A stretch of DNA of 64,000 bases from Campanula takesimana (taxonomy: Eukaryota; Streptophyta; Magnoliopsida; Asterales; Campanulaceae): NCBI GenBank assembly GCA_026119855.1, contig JAOWBW010000484.1, forward strand, positions 496,001 to 560,000, read 5' to 3'. This document shows, piece after piece, positions 10,098 to 21,767 of this stretch. The notes under the pieces were generated by a model. The model made no database searches and was not told the origin of the DNA. It saw only the letters and a list, made by a program, of their open reading frames with translations. Numbering within the stretch: position 1 is the first letter of the stretch; each line of letters begins with the position of its first letter. The translations under genes and the position numbers were made by a program.

Positions 10098-11096
10098 CGC
10101 GTTTGTGAATCCTAGATTTATCGGGATTAAACTAAATTAATGTAGTAAAGCATACATGCGGGGACAGATTTTTATTTTGGTCCAAAATAACCACTTTTGG
10201 GGACGGATTTTTATTGCGTCCGTTTCAACAAGTTGGCATGTATGATTTGAAGACATTAGTTTAGGGAAATCTCGGTACATGGAAACCGACTTGAGTCACA
10301 GAGTGTTAGACCCTAACTAGAATTGTGTGGCTTGTGCTCGGCTTGAATATGAGGCTCAAAGGTCACCCCCGGCATGTAGTCATGAACTACGCCACGGGCT
10401 GAGGTTTACCGCTTCGCAAGAGCCAAGGTCGAGTGGAGCTTGAAACTTTCTAGGACGGGCCTCGACGGGTTTGGGGTTGGACTTGTGCGACTCGATAGTT
10501 AGCAATTCATAGGAATATGTGCATGTAGTGTGAGGTCTAACATGTGACAAAATATTTTTTATATTTTTTTTTCCAAAAGAAATAAAAAAAAAAATAAGCA
10601 CATAATTACAACTTTCGAATCACCCTTGTGACCGATAAAATAGAACATAAAATTAAAACAGTCCGAAGTTCAGAATAACCACTGATGCAGGCAACTGTGC
10701 CCACACCCCCATCATACTGCTCTGTTCTGAGACATGTTTCTGTTCTGGGAACCAACCCAGAAGCGTGCGCCTCTGAGTGTTGATACGAGACGCGCGCGCC
10801 TGGCGCGATGCTATTGGGAGGCGCGCGCTTCTGGGCACACCTGTCAGATTGTTAGATTTTGGACTCAGGGGATTGCCCTGGTCCTATGTGCATATTGTAA
10901 ACCCTGCAGAAATGATTAGTGGAGAATAGCAGAAGAAGAAGATGAAGAACATGAAGAAGCGGGCGATTCTGATCTTTGATGCGGGATGCGCGCGCCTTAG
11001 GCTGAAGAGGCCAGAAGCGCGCGCCTCCCCCATCAGGAGTCACAATGCCCAGAAAAGATGTAGATTTTGATCAGAATGCAATTTTAACCCTCAAAC
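10098..11096 (-). other. Tat-1 5' leader between PBS and gag
   Basis: About 1 kb separates gag from the PBS. No ORF here has coding character. It contains a small direct repeat (GGGGACGGATTTTTATT-like, about 10160 and 10200) and two groups of GC-rich palindromic boxes: 10760-10832 and 10986-11028, cores such as GAGGCGCGCGCTTC and its complement. The LTR next to it carries the same kind of box, so LTR and leader share one palindrome word. Confidence 0.6.
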
Positions 11097-11116
11097 GTCC
11101 CTAGCAGAGTCGCCAC
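11097..11116 (-). other. Tat-1 primer-binding site
   Basis: Directly inside the LTR, the minus strand reads gTGGCGACTCTGCTAGGGAC. This is the TGGCGACTC...GGGA type typical of Tat/Ogre elements, reported for Ogre as complementary to a tRNA-Arg 3' end. It places the 5' LTR on the right and fixes the element's orientation. The same 11-mer (AGAGTCGCCAC on the plus strand) occurs again inside the LTR at 11190-11200. Confidence 0.75.
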
Positions 11117-12114
11117 TGTAGATACCCCGGGGGAAACCACGGCTTAGGCTAGAGCGCGTGAGTTATCCTAGGATGTCTAACTTGTTTTTAGAGTCGCCAC
11201 CTATGTTTTGAAGAACGTAAGAAAAACCTATTGATAATAGGCTAAGTTTGATTACGAAAACAGAGATTCTTTGTTTTGAGGTTCGGGGGTTAAGTTACGA
11301 GATGGGAAGTACCGAAACACCCATCTCGCCCAACTAAAGTTGGTCTTGCTTGATCAAAATCTACATGAATGATAAACGTTCTTCTTCTTCTTCTTTAAAT
11401 CATAAAAAGGGGTTTTAAAATAGAGTTTGGGATGTAGGAGATAACTCTTTAACCGACCTCAATGAGATGAGGTGATCATTAGAGTCATGTCCCAAAATGA
11501 TTTGGGTGATTGCACTTTGATAAAACAAAAAGAAAGAGAAAAGAGATGAAGTTGAGAAAGGAAAAGAAATAGCTTTACCTAGACTTCAAGAGACTTCAAA
11601 CACTTCTTGTTGAATTACTTGGAGAAATCATTTGGAAAATGCTTTGAAAGTATGAAATTTGGTTTCTTATTGAAATGTGAGATTGAGAGCCAAAGGTCCA
11701 AGGTCCTTGAAAATGGAGGTAAAGGGGGATTTTTATAGGTGAAAGAGAGATGTTTTTGGTGCCAAAACTCAGTCACCAAGAAATCTTTCCCGGGCAAAAT
11801 CCTGTAAATTGAGCAAGGGAGAGAATCCTGGCCAGAAATCTGTAACCGACGCCCAGAGGCGCGCACTTCCTGCTTTGGGGGCGGGAGGCGCGCGCGTCTG
11901 GATCCTCCTGTCGGAGGCGCGCGACTCAAAGAAGGCGATTTTGACATAACGGACTAGAAAGTCAACCCTGTTATTCAGTTTAGTCCCTGGACTTAACGAA
12001 GTCAGTTAGGAACTTAACGGAAGTGACAAAAACTAACGAGAAACACTTAAAATGGGGAGAAACACAAGATCAAATGTGCAATCGGGGTGAGCGGTCCAAG
12101 GCGGGGTTTCTACA
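11117..12114 (-). mobile_element. Tat-1 5' LTR (998 bp)
   Basis: On the minus strand it begins TGTAGAAACCCC and ends GGGGTATCTACA. A TATA box (TATAAAA, complement of 11731-11737) has three GC-rich palindromic boxes about 120-200 bp upstream of it (11854-11868, 11884-11900, 11913-11926). Close relatives here are LTR D (61477-62461, opposite orientation, clearly similar) and the more diverged LTR C (38341-39549). U5 contains an 11-nt copy of the PBS complement at 11190-11200. Confidence 0.9.
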
Positions 12115-13030
12115 CCATGACTTATGTCCAATATGATATCGCGTGACAAAAGGATTGTGATATGTTCTATGAGGATAACGAACGTCGTTTAAGTTATATT
12201 AATTGGGTAGTCATGATGGTTTGCTAGAGTCCGCTCATAACTTATGAGTTTGACCCTGGTCGGACTCATTACCAACTTAATATAATCCTATGGGGTCACA
12301 CACAAAGGATGAATCAAGAAAAGGCAAAAGTTGGATTTTTGGCTACCACAGCCGTGCCAGTTATAAAGCACGACCATGCTGATTTGCACAGCCGCGCGAG
12401 TTAACTGGCTCGATCGTGCTAATATTGATCTGCTGCATGTCGGGCTCGACACAATTGGCACGACCGTGCCTAATTGTGAGCACGACCGTGCCAAAGCTCC
12501 TGGGGCCAGAATTGGACAGTTTAATTGGTGACGGGATTTAGGCCTTCTAGGTCATTAAGGGTTAATGAATAGGGACTATAAATATATCTTTTCATCAGCC
12601 ATTAAACTAATGCAACCTAGTATGTTTGAGAAACATAATTCTTGATCCAAGATTGAGAATCAAAGATCAAGAACACCAAAATTCATATAGCCTTTGAATA
12701 ATAGAAAAGAGTTTTCTAATGGGTCTAGCAATCCAGATCTAGAATCGTTTTAGATATTCGTCCGCATGTGGATACACATAGAGGATGTTTGCTTTAACAT
12801 CTCAAGTTCGTGTTCCTGTGATCCTGATCCGAAGAACGCGAAGAACGAGAAGACCAAATCTTAAATCTTGAAGACTTGAAGATTTGAAGATCTGGAAAAT
12901 TTAAATGCACAACAACGGTTAGTATTCTAAATTCATCTTGCTATTAATTTAATCATCGTGAATGGATCTTGGGGCTTAGGGTTTTGTTGATTTTATATTG
13001 CTTTATTCCGCTGCGCATGTTGCTTCAAAA
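12115..13030. mobile_element. Probable LTR fragment, copia-like, host of Tat-1
   Basis: No ORF is supported here. A TATA box (TATAAATATA, about 12577) is preceded by several CACGACCGTGCC-type boxes (12352-12490). A purine-rich stretch and an ending CCGCTGCGCATGTTG look like the 3' part of a Ty1/copia LTR. There is no PBS or partner LTR, so the family is a guess. The left edge is the Tat-1 LTR and the right edge adjoins the CACTA fragment at about 13011-13040. Confidence 0.35.
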
Positions 13031-13778
13031 CCCAACATTTATATCTAGACCCACCACATGTAGGACATGATATCAAGTCTTTGTTACTCCCCCAAAACAA
13101 CACACAATCATTCTCACAAACATATATTTTCTCATGAGGCAAACCTAGACCCTTAATTAAGGCTTTACACTTATAATAAGATTTTGGCAATTTCTCATCC
13201 TTCGGCAAGATTCCCTTTATAGATCTCAATAGTGCATCAATCCCCTTATTGGGAATCCCATACTCAGATTTCAAGTGTAACAATTGACTTACTGCCGTGA
13301 GTATGGTGTGAGATGCGAACCCGTTCCACAATGGTTCATTGCAAGACTCAAATAAATCAAAAAACATTTTTGCATGCATATTAGGATTCTCATTATATGA
13401 ATCACAATTTGGACCCACGGCTTCCCTTAACATTTCAATCCCCCAATTCTCATTTCTCTCATTTTCTAGGTTAATAATTTCCATTTCAATGTTTGATTCC
13501 CCATGTTGACTCCACCTTTTATAGTCCGGCACAAACCCATTATTAAGTAAACAAATTCGTACATGCTCTCGTGTCTTAAATACGCTAAAATCACATTTAC
13601 TTGATGTACATCGTATCTTGCCATCAGCCATACAATATGGGTGCGAAAAAGCAAAGTCAAGAAACTCTTCAACTCCTTTTATAAAATTTTCCACATAGCT
13701 ATCATTATCACAATCATGCCTATACATCCAATTTCGATTACGAGACATTTCTCCTACAAAACAAATTAATCCTATCAA
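12993..13778 (-). pseudogene. CACTA (En/Spm) TNP2-like transposase, N-terminal fragment
   Basis: The frame starts at MSRNRNWMYRHDCDND, the opening of the transposase-associated domain of plant CACTA proteins. It includes IRCTSSKCDFSVFKTREHV (the C..C zinc-like region). It ends in the first part of the TNP2 domain, GLGLPHEKIYVCENDCVLFW then CPTCGGSRYKCW. The catalytic region is missing: the homology stops at about 13030, where other sequence begins. The likely start is the Met at about 13750 rather than 13778. Neither CACTA terminal repeat is visible. Confidence 0.85.
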
Positions 13779-13950
13779 AACATCTTTAAGCGTGTTAAAA
13801 ATTAATATTTCTTAATGATTTTTAATTATAGCACACAATTTATAAAATCAGAATCGGTTTCTGCCCAAATAGAAAAAGAAAGTAATGTGGGAAAAAACTA
13901 AAATTGAGTCAGCATTAGCAATATGATCCACTTTATTTTATGAACGTAAC
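13779..13950. other. Short AT-rich stretch upstream of the TNP2 fragment
   Basis: This is non-coding sequence up to the left TSD (GTAAC, 13946-13950). It continues at 38187 on the far side of the Tat-NA insertion. It is probably the 5' non-coding part of the CACTA element. Confidence 0.5.
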
Positions 13951-15135
13951 TGTAAGGATCCCGTCCCCGCGACAAGGTCGACACGTGTCCAAATCCGGGA
14001 TGGTTCCAAACACAATGGCACAATTTAACGGAGTCGCCACACTTTGTTAATTTTAAACCCAACAAAATGAAAAAGGTTAGAGACAAAAGGTTCGGAGGTC
14101 AGGTTACGGCTTGGGAAGAGTTTTACCTCACCCAAGCCGCCTCGGTCAAAACCGAGTCTCCCTTGTTAATTAACAAAAGTGCATGTGTGTGTGTGTGTGT
14201 TTTAACGGAAAATCTCTGTTTTTGACTGTTTATCAATTTTAACTGAAAAAGAAGGTTTTATTTACACAAGAAACAACAGAACAAGGGGTAAAAGGGTCAT
14301 TTTCCATCTGACCCAAACCATCCGTACGGATGGGATGATCTTCCCTGGGATTTTTACATTTTATCAAGAAACAGTCCAGTTCCAGGCAGAAACAGAGCAT
14401 TCTGCTAAAACTGGACTTAAACAGTTTTGATTCCAGTTTTATTTCAACACAACAAACTTAAACAAAATCATTCCTATGCCTAATGATCATCAATTGAACC
14501 CCAAAACAAGTATTTAGGTGTGATCAAAGCAATCATTGGAGAAAATCACACAAAGGTGATGAACATGGCCAAATGAGACAAAATGACCATTTGATGATTA
14601 AAGATGGAAACTTTATCATCAAGATGACATTTTTATACATTATTAACCTCTTAGGGACCAAATTATTGCATAAAGATTCAATCTTTATGACCCAAAATGG
14701 GATTTCAAAGCTAAATCAAAAGGGTAAGATGATAAACACCAAGGTTTTATCATCCCACATGATTATCATTGCCAAATCAAAACAAAATCAACATAAAGAT
14801 TTGGAATTTCACCACAAGAGTGGATCCTTAAGCCAAATAGAACCTTGGGACAACATTGTTTGACATAAAGATTTGATCTTTATGATCCCAAAGGGGATTT
14901 TGAAGCTAGATCAATGTTTGGATGATAAAGATTGAAACTTTATCATCCAAATGACCATCCTTGCTACCAATGAACAACATAATCAACCAAAACATGTGCC
15001 TTTTTCATTAAAATAGATCATTAATTTGTTATAAATAAGAAATTCAACAAACCATGATCATCCTTAGGTTAGAACCACTTTCACACAAAGTGTGAAGGGC
15101 ACCTTGAATCATCCATGGTTTGGACCATAATGTAT

Positions 15136-15177
<42 letters not shown>

Positions 15178-15670
15178 CTTGAAGGACAAGACTTGAAATA
15201 AGATTAAGATTAAAGTGCTTGAAGGACAAGACTTGCAATGAAATTAAGTTGCTTGAATGGACAAGACTTGCAAGAATTAAGAGATGAACAACAATAATAT
15301 GAACAAGCAAAAGAGATAAGATGAAAAGAAGGATGGGGGAGAAGGTGGCTTCACCTATGTTTAGTTAGGCCAATCTTCCTTTCTCTTTCAATCTCAAAAC
15401 ACTCTCTGGAGCAATTTTAGCAGAGTAACACTAACAATAATCGTTTCTCCCCCCCGGAATGATCAGCAAGGGCTTCAATTTATAGGCCCTGTGACCTCCC
15501 AAAGTAGCCGTACGGATAGGGATGGTGCCTTTTGGATTTTTCCAATTTTTTATTCTAGAAAGGCCATTGTGTCCATATTTTGTCCTAGTGAGGTCTTGGC
15601 CTATCAGTTTATCCCTGAATGGTGCCTAGAATTCCTCTAAGTTGGTCAAATTCAGATTGGGGTACTTACA
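13951..15670 (-). mobile_element. Tat-NA 3' LTR (1720 bp)
   Basis: TG...CA ends are present. On the minus strand a TATA box (complement of AATTTATA, 15477-15484) has CCGTACGG (15508-15515) 24 bp upstream. A perfect 16-bp palindrome CCATCCGTACGGATGG lies at 14318-14333. U5 holds GGAGTCGCCAC (14030-14040), complementary to the PBS core. Microsatellites (TG)n at about 14181-14199 and (TA)n at about 15141-15172 are longer than in the partner LTR. The small ORF at 14573-14863 occurs in both LTRs but looks non-coding. Confidence 0.92.
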
Positions 15671-15901
15671 GAGCCCCTCGGCAACGTCGCTTTTGAAGAA
15701 AGCGGGGTTGTCGATAAATGCATCCCAATCTGATGGGAGGACGGCAAAGGCCGATTTGATTCCAATGGATGGACCTAGAGGTATAGGATTCCTACGTATC
15801 CCTTTTGTGGGGAATCAAGCCTAACGTAGTTCGAAAGAGGGGTGAGAGATTTTAAGGCTACTCAAACCTATAGACGACCGTCGAGGTCGGGTGGGGAACT
15901 C
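15671..15901 (-). other. Polypurine tract region and CTACG motif of Tat-NA
   Basis: On the minus strand GCCGAGGGGCTC directly precedes the LTR and is the polypurine tract. The same GAGGGGCT(C/A) with an upstream CGTCGAC-like box precedes the LTRs at 39549, 44916 and 61477. A CTACG (15792-15796) to CGTAG (15824-15828) motif follows, with inner hairpin CCC-TTTTG-TGGG. Its outer GACC/GGTC pairing is not clear in this copy. Confidence 0.65.
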
Positions 15902-16181
15902 GGGCATGACTCTCATCTGGTCAGGGGCAAAGATTCGGGCATGACACTCATTCGGTCAGAGGCAAAGGTTCGGGCGTGACACTCATTTGGTCAGAGGCAA
16001 GGACTTTGGTGTGACACTCATTCGGTCAGAGGCAAGGACTCGGGCATGACACTTGTTCGGTCATAGGCAAGGACTTGGGCGTGACACTCATTCGGTCAGA
16101 GGCAAAGACTCGGGCGTGACACTCATTCGGTCAGAGGCAAAGACTCAGGCATGACACTCATTCGGTCAGAGGCAAGGGGTT
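15902..16181. repeat. Tandem array 1, 35-bp unit, about 8 copies
   Basis: The unit resembles GGGCATGACACTCATTCGGT followed by CAGAGGCAAAGACTC. Copies differ by a few substitutions. This is the first of a series of unrelated arrays in Tat-NA, lying nearest the 3' LTR. It is followed to 16560 by short non-array text with repeats of the phrase CTCGGGGGACCTAA. Confidence 0.85.
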
Positions 16182-16561
16182 CGGTCAACCTGGCTCTATG
16201 GGAGAGGGTTGACTACAAGACTGGTCTTACGTCATCTTCGACTGCCGGGAGAACAACGGATTTGTCTCTCACTTGGTCAAAGTTGGGGTTTGATACTCTT
16301 TTGGTCAATCGGGTCAACATGGGCTTACGTCAAGGACCGCCTAAGAATTTCTTTTCTAAATCTTTTCTCGAGATCATTCGGGTGACCTAGATTTTGGTTC
16401 ACATGGGGCCACTCGGGGGGACCTAACTCTTATCTCAAAATGGTCGCTCGGGGGACCTAACTCTTATCTCAAGACGGTCGCTCGGGGGACCTAATTTTCA
16501 TCTCACAATGGTCAAAGTCGGGATTTGACTCTCTTTTGGTCAACCTATACCAAACAATTTT

Positions 16562-17175
16562 TAGCTGGGCTTATGTCAGGGACGGCCGATTTTGGACAAC
16601 AAATTTTTAACTGGGCTTACGTCAGGGACGGCCGATTTTCTTAAACATTTAACTGGGCTTACGTCAGGGACGGCCAATTTCGAACAACAAATTTTTAACT
16701 GGGCTTATGTCAGGGACGGCCGATTTCGACAACAAATTTTTAACTAGGCTTACGTCAGGGACGGCCAATTTCGACAACAAATTTTTAACTGGGCTTACGT
16801 CAGGGACGGCCAATTTTCTCAAACATTTAACTGGGCTTACGTCAGGGACGGCTAATTTTGGACAACAAATTTTTAACTGGGCTTACGTCAGGGACGGCCA
16901 ATTTCGTCAACAAATTTTTAACTGGGCTTACGTCAGGGACGGCCAATTTCGACAACAAATTTTTAACTGGGCTTACGTCAGGGACGGCCAATTTCGAACA
17001 ACAAATTTTTAACGTGGCTTACGTCAGGGACGGCCGATTTCGACAACAAATTTTTAACTGGGCTTACGTCAGGGACGCCCAATTTCGACAACAAATTTTT
17101 AACTGGTCTTACGTCAGGGACGACCAATTTTCTCAAACATTTAACTGGGCTTACGTCAGGGACGGCCAATTTGGC
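16562..17175. repeat. Tandem array 2, about 45-bp unit, about 14 copies
   Basis: The unit contains GGGCTTACGTCAGGGACGGC, then CAATTTCGACAACAAATTTTTAACT. Shorter variants have CTCAAACATTTAACT instead. Long ORFs on both strands here arise only because the period is a multiple of three. Confidence 0.88.
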
Positions 17176-17905
17176 TCTTATGGAGAGGGTTGACTAAATT
17201 GCTGGTCTTACGTCATTTTGGACTGCCGGGACAAAAACGGATTTGACTTACACGGATCAATCCTAAAGGTTTAGTCAACACTAACTACGAGATGGTTGAC
17301 TAACAAGGATGGTCTTACGTCATTTTGGACTGCCGGGACAACAACGGATTTGACTTTCACTCGGTCAATCCTAAAGGTTTGGTCAACACTAACTACGAGA
17401 TGGTTGACTAACAAGGATGGTCTTACGTCACTTTAGACTGCCGGGACAACAACGGATTTGACTTTCACTCGGTGAATCCTAAAGGTTTGGTCAACACTAA
17501 CTACAAGATGGTTGACTAACAAGGATGGTCTTACGTCATTTTGGACTGCCGGGACAACAACGGATTTTACTTTCACTCGGTCAATCCTAAAGGTTTGGTC
17601 AATACTAACTACGAGATGGTTGACTAACAAGGATGGTCTTACGTCATTTTGGACTGTCGGGACAACAACGGATTTGACTTTCACTCGGTCAATCCTAAAG
17701 GTTTGGTCAACACTAACTACGAGATGGTTGACTAACAAGGATGGTCTTACGTCATTTTGGACTGCCGGAGAAAAACGCTTCATCCTAAGATGGCCACTTC
17801 AAGGGTTGGACACTCTTTTGGTCGCTCAAGGGTTCCGGTCAACTCTAACTACGAGATGGTTGACTAACAAGGATGGTCTTACGTCCACTCGGACTGCCGT
17901 GACAA
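17176..17905. repeat. Tandem array 3, 108-bp unit, about 6.5 copies
   Basis: Copies start TGGTTGACTAACAAGGATGG at 17293, 17401, 17509, 17617 and 17725, giving an exact 108-bp period. The segment CTTACGTCA...GACTGCCGGGA recalls the CTTACGTCAGGGACGGC core of array 2. Arrays 2 and 3 may therefore share an ancestral word. Confidence 0.88.
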
Positions 17906-17944
17906 CGCTGGGTTTGACACTCTTTTGGCAAACCTAAGGGCTTT

Positions 17945-18080
17945 CTAAAATGACCACTCCGGGTTCCAAGGTTTTCTTAACCTATCAAGACCACTCCAGG
18001 TTCCAAGGTTTTCTTAACCTATTACGACCACTCCAGGTACCAAGGTTTTCTTAACCTATCACGACCACTCCGGGTCAAAA
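17945..18080. repeat. Tandem array 4, about 38-bp unit, 3-4 copies
   Basis: The unit resembles GACCACTCCAGGTTCCAAGG then TTTTCTTAACCTATCAC. This is a short, clean array, followed by about 120 bp of unrelated sequence. Confidence 0.8.
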
Positions 18081-18224
18081 ACTTGGGTCAACTCCATCTT
18101 TGGACAAACTGGTCTTACGTCCGCCTAAGGACTGCCGGGACAAAACTAGGTTCCAATGGACTTACGTCAAAAGACCGCCTATCCTTTCACAACATTTCCA
18201 CAAAAAATTATTTTTACAAACACT

Positions 18225-18625
18225 CCCTCAAACGCCCAATGCGATTTGGAAGGGGACGGAAAAAACATTCTTCTCATAAACACATCCTTAAATGCCCAAT
18301 GCGATTTGGAAGGGGACGGAAAAATCATCCTTTTATAAACACACCCTCAAATGCCCAATGAAATTTGGAAGGGGACGGAAAAAACATCCTTTTATAAACA
18401 CACTCAAATGCCCAATGCGATTTGGAAGGGGACGGAAAAAACATCCTTTTATAAACACACCCTCAAATGCCCAATGCAATTTGGAAGGGGACGGAAAAAT
18501 CATTCTTTTATAAACACACCCTCAAATGCCCAATGCAATTTGGAAGGGGACAGAAAAATCATTCTTTTATAAACACAACCTCAAATGCCCAATGCGATTT
18601 GGAAGGGGACGGAAAAAACATCCTT
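18225..18625. repeat. Tandem array 5, 59-bp unit, about 7 copies
   Basis: The unit contains CCTCAAATGCCCAATGCGAT, TTGGAAGGGGACGGAAAA and ATCCTTTTATAAACACAC. Copies differ by single bases and small deletions. Confidence 0.88.
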
Positions 18626-18829
18626 TGATCAAAAAGGCTTTGGCTTGAAACATTGTTTTGGTCAAACTTGGAAAATGCTCAATTTTAAAGGCAAATCTTT
18701 TCACGAAGCATTTTAGTCAAATTCCGATTTTAACTTAACCACGAGGTTTACTATGCATAAAGTCCCTTGGAGCTTTGTCCATTTCTTAGCAGTGATCGGG
18801 TATAGAGAACCCTTTTGTCATTGATTTTG

Positions 18830-19090
18830 GGGTAGCCCCATGTCCTTCTCGCTGTTGATGTTGGAGGTAGCCCCATGTTCTTATTGGTGTCGGTGGCGGC
18901 ATAGCCCCATGTCTTTGTGGAAGTGGCCCCATGTCTTTGTGGCGGTAGCCCCATGTCTTTGTGGAGGTAGCCCCATGCCCTTGTGGTCGTTGGTGTGGAG
19001 GTAGCCCCAATGTCGTCCTTCGACCTTTGATGCTGGCGTAGACCCCATATCATCTTTTGACCTTTGGCGTTGGCGTAGACCCAACATGAC
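18830..19090. repeat. Tandem array 6, degenerate about 22-bp unit
   Basis: The phrase GTAGCCCCATGTCTTTGTGG recurs with variants; it ends in two copies of a (C/T)TTTGACCTTTGGCGT-like unit. The stretch 19091-19540 to its right shows no repeat or gene that I can support. Confidence 0.7.
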
Positions 19091-19540
19091 CTTTGAGATC
19101 AGGACTTAAAACGGGCTTCTGGGAAGAGGTGAGTGATTGACTTACTTTCCAAACGGACTTCCTAGGGTGACGGAGAGCGGCCCTAAGGGTCCTAACGTAA
19201 AGGTTACGGGGACAAGGAGCCTCCTTGGCTTGTCGGAATATAGTCAGGATAACATGGGATAAAACCTTACTGGCTTGGGACCAGATGGTACTCACACTAG
19301 TTCGAGCCATCAAGGCGATCGGAGCAACTGAGATGGTCATCACATGGAGGTGCAAACTTAGGAGGCCAATGCTTGACCAAGATATATTACCATGTGGTGC
19401 CATGACAGCTAAACTCGAAGGGTTCATGGGAACGAAATGACATGAGGGGCGCAGAATTGGTCATCATGTGACGGACCAAGGAAAGGGGAGAGAGTTACCC
19501 TAAGCACCTTTTGTTTCTTTTCTTTAACAGACGCTTTGGA

Positions 19541-20520
19541 GGATAACAGGGATCCGTCCAAATACTTGACTAACTTCCTACGGAACTATGCCTAGGGGTT
19601 TAATGGGGACCTAGGGGACAACACCTAGGGGTTTGGAGGGAATTTCAACGGGGACCTAGGGGACAACACCTAGGATTCCAACGGGAATCTCAACGGGGAC
19701 CTCGGGGAAAACACCTAGGGGTTTAACGGAGGTTTCAGCGGGGATCACAAACGGGATCACAACGGGGATCATAACGGGATCACAAAGGGGATCACAACGG
19801 GATCACAATGGGGATCACAATGGGATAACAATGGGATCATAATGGGAATCACAACGGGATCACAACGAGATCACAATGGGGATCACAACAGGATCACAAC
19901 GGGGATCACAACGGGATCACAACGAGATCACAACGGGATCACAACTGGATCACAACGGGATCACAATGGGAATCACAACGGGATCATAACGGGGATCATA
20001 ATGGGGTCACAATAGGATCACAACGGGATCACAATGGGAATCACAATGGGATCACAACGGGGATCACAACGGGATCACAACGAGATCACAACGGGATCAC
20101 AACGGGGATTACATCGGGTATCACAACGGGGATCACATCGGGGATCACAACGGGATCATAATGGGATCACAACGGGGATCACAACGGGATCACAACGAGA
20201 TCACAACGGGGATCATATCGGGGATCACAACGGGGATCACATCGGGGATCACAACGGGATCACAATGGGGATCACAACGGGATCACAACGAGATCACAAC
20301 GGGGATCACAACAGGATCACAATGGGAATCACGACGGGAACCTTAGAAGGATAGTGGGGATCCATCCAAAGATCTAACCTCCTAGGGAACTATTCCTAGG
20401 GACTCTAACGGGAGTCTTGGAAGGATAACGGGGATCCATCCAAAGACTCAACGAAACGCCTTTATGGAGGTCTTGGAGGATAACGGGGATCCGTCCAAAG
20501 ACTTAACGAAATGACGCTCA
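19541..20520. repeat. Tandem array 7, 12-13-bp GGGATCACAACG repeats with flanking larger units
   Basis: From about 19735 to 20340 there are dozens of GGGATCACAACG / GGGGATCACAACG units, rich in GATC. On either side (19545-19735 and 20341-20520) is a longer unit containing GGATAACGGGGATCCGTCCA and ACCTAGGGG. ORFs read from the array (repeating DHNGDHNG-like peptides) are artefacts of repetition. Confidence 0.88.
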
Positions 20521-21762
20521 TTAACGCAAGAATGCGATGCGTAAAGGCCAAGAAGCAAAAGCGGAGCAAAGTCATGCAATGTGCAATTATTTATTCATCC
20601 AAGTTTACTTAAAAAGCATTTTTATTCCTAAATGGTTGGAAAAGATTTCTCTTCTTTATCGTAACTACTCTAATTCCTAGATCAGTGGAGGTCATCACTA
20701 CGTCTATAGACCCCTCGTTTTTCACCTGTATTGCACACTCCCAAGGACGGACTATCCCGGGCGAGGGTCCTATAGGGCAAGCGGCTTCCACCGACTGAAA
20801 GAAATGGTCCTAAGGTCTAGTGCGTCGCAAGGTTCCCGATGTGCGGGTCATCCTACTCATGATTAAGCCCCAGTTGGGATCGAGACTGTTCTAAAGGCGG
20901 CACCGATATTCCGACATGACCTCATTTTGAATGAGGTGTCTCAATCCTCGACCATGAGCTTAAATATGACTCATTCATTAGGGCTTAACGATACGGTGTT
21001 ACCCAATCTTTAGCACATGACCGTTGTTAATTGTGATCGTCATTAACACACGGGTTAAAGGCAGGTTAGGCTACGCTTGCATTACATCAAGGAGTCGTAA
21101 CCCGGGTATTAACTTGGCCACAATTGACTTTGGACACGTGCTTAAAGACAATGGTAACGTGAACTAGACCAAAAACCAACCAAAGTCACGGTATTTGTGT
21201 GTCACGGACATGTGTGGTTGACTCGGCTCGGAAGGGGAGGTGGAATGGACCCGTGCGCGCTCGAAGGGAACAAGAGCGCCAATCGAGCTGCATCTGGCAT
21301 CCATCATGGGTTTAAAAGGTATTTGGAACGTGCAAGGTCAAGTGCGCGTTGTGTGAAGTCAATTCTATATTCCCCTTTTGAGTCAAAATAGAGATTTTTA
21401 TTTTGCTTTTCAATATGATGAGCATGGCATAAGCAAGATATGAACAAGTATGAACAAGCATGGAGTAAACAATTTATACACAATAAGTCAAAGAATACAA
21501 ACAAAGACCAAAACTTGTATATGTACCAAGTTGCGCACAACCAAGGATTTTGAATCAAACATTTTGCAAAAGAACAATTTTCTCATTGAAACCATTTGTA
21601 CAAAGCAAGTTGTGCACAACAAAAAGAGTCAAGAAATTTTTACAGAAAAGGGTTATGCACAATGAGATTTTGGAAACCATTTGAACCCAAAGACATCTTT
21701 CTTCTTTCTTATAGGGTCATAAAGAAATTCAATGTTGAGAAATAGAAGTTCAAGATTTTGTG
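20521..21762 (-). other. Tat-NA leader, with block shared with Tat-2
   Basis: There is no gene here. The segment 20681-20802 matches 58133-58248 of the Tat-2 leader almost base for base, including CTATAGACCCCTCGTTTTTC and GAGGGTCCTATAGGGCAAGC. The LTRs of the two elements are unlike each other. On the sense (minus) strand the block contains CAG|GTGAAA, which could be a splice donor. Confidence 0.6.
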
Positions 21763-21767
21763 GTCAA

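Larger units (their letters stand above)
1..12114 (-). mobile_element. Tat-1: Ty3/gypsy Tat/Ogre-type LTR retrotransposon, 3' end outside window
   Basis: The minus strand reads, from right to left, LTR, PBS, leader, gag, protease, RT, RNase H, second RNase H, integrase, and then a non-coding 3' region with an antisense ORF. This order, with integrase last and two RNase H domains, is the known layout of Tat/Ogre Ty3/gypsy elements. The 3' LTR should lie left of position 1. The element is inactive: frameshifts split protease, RT, RNase H and integrase, and a solo LTR interrupts integrase. The right flank is 12115-12119 (ccatg); the matching target duplication is not visible here. Confidence 0.9.

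Noticed and set aside
14573..14863. 96-codon ORF present in both Tat-NA LTRs
   Set aside because: Low-complexity Lys/Asn-rich translation of AT-rich LTR sequence, no initiation context or domain, and duplication explains its presence twice.
16707..17193. Overlapping ORFs on both strands with repeating peptides
   Set aside because: They are open only because the 45-bp tandem unit is a multiple of three; no domain, and both strands are equally open.
15902..18625. Regularly spaced repeats resembling a CRISPR array
   Set aside because: Units are contiguous with no unique spacers, there are no cas genes, and the sequence is clearly plant nuclear.
20034..20354. 106-codon ORF rich in Asp-His-Asn-Gly repeats
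   Set aside because: Pure product of the GGGATCACAACG array.
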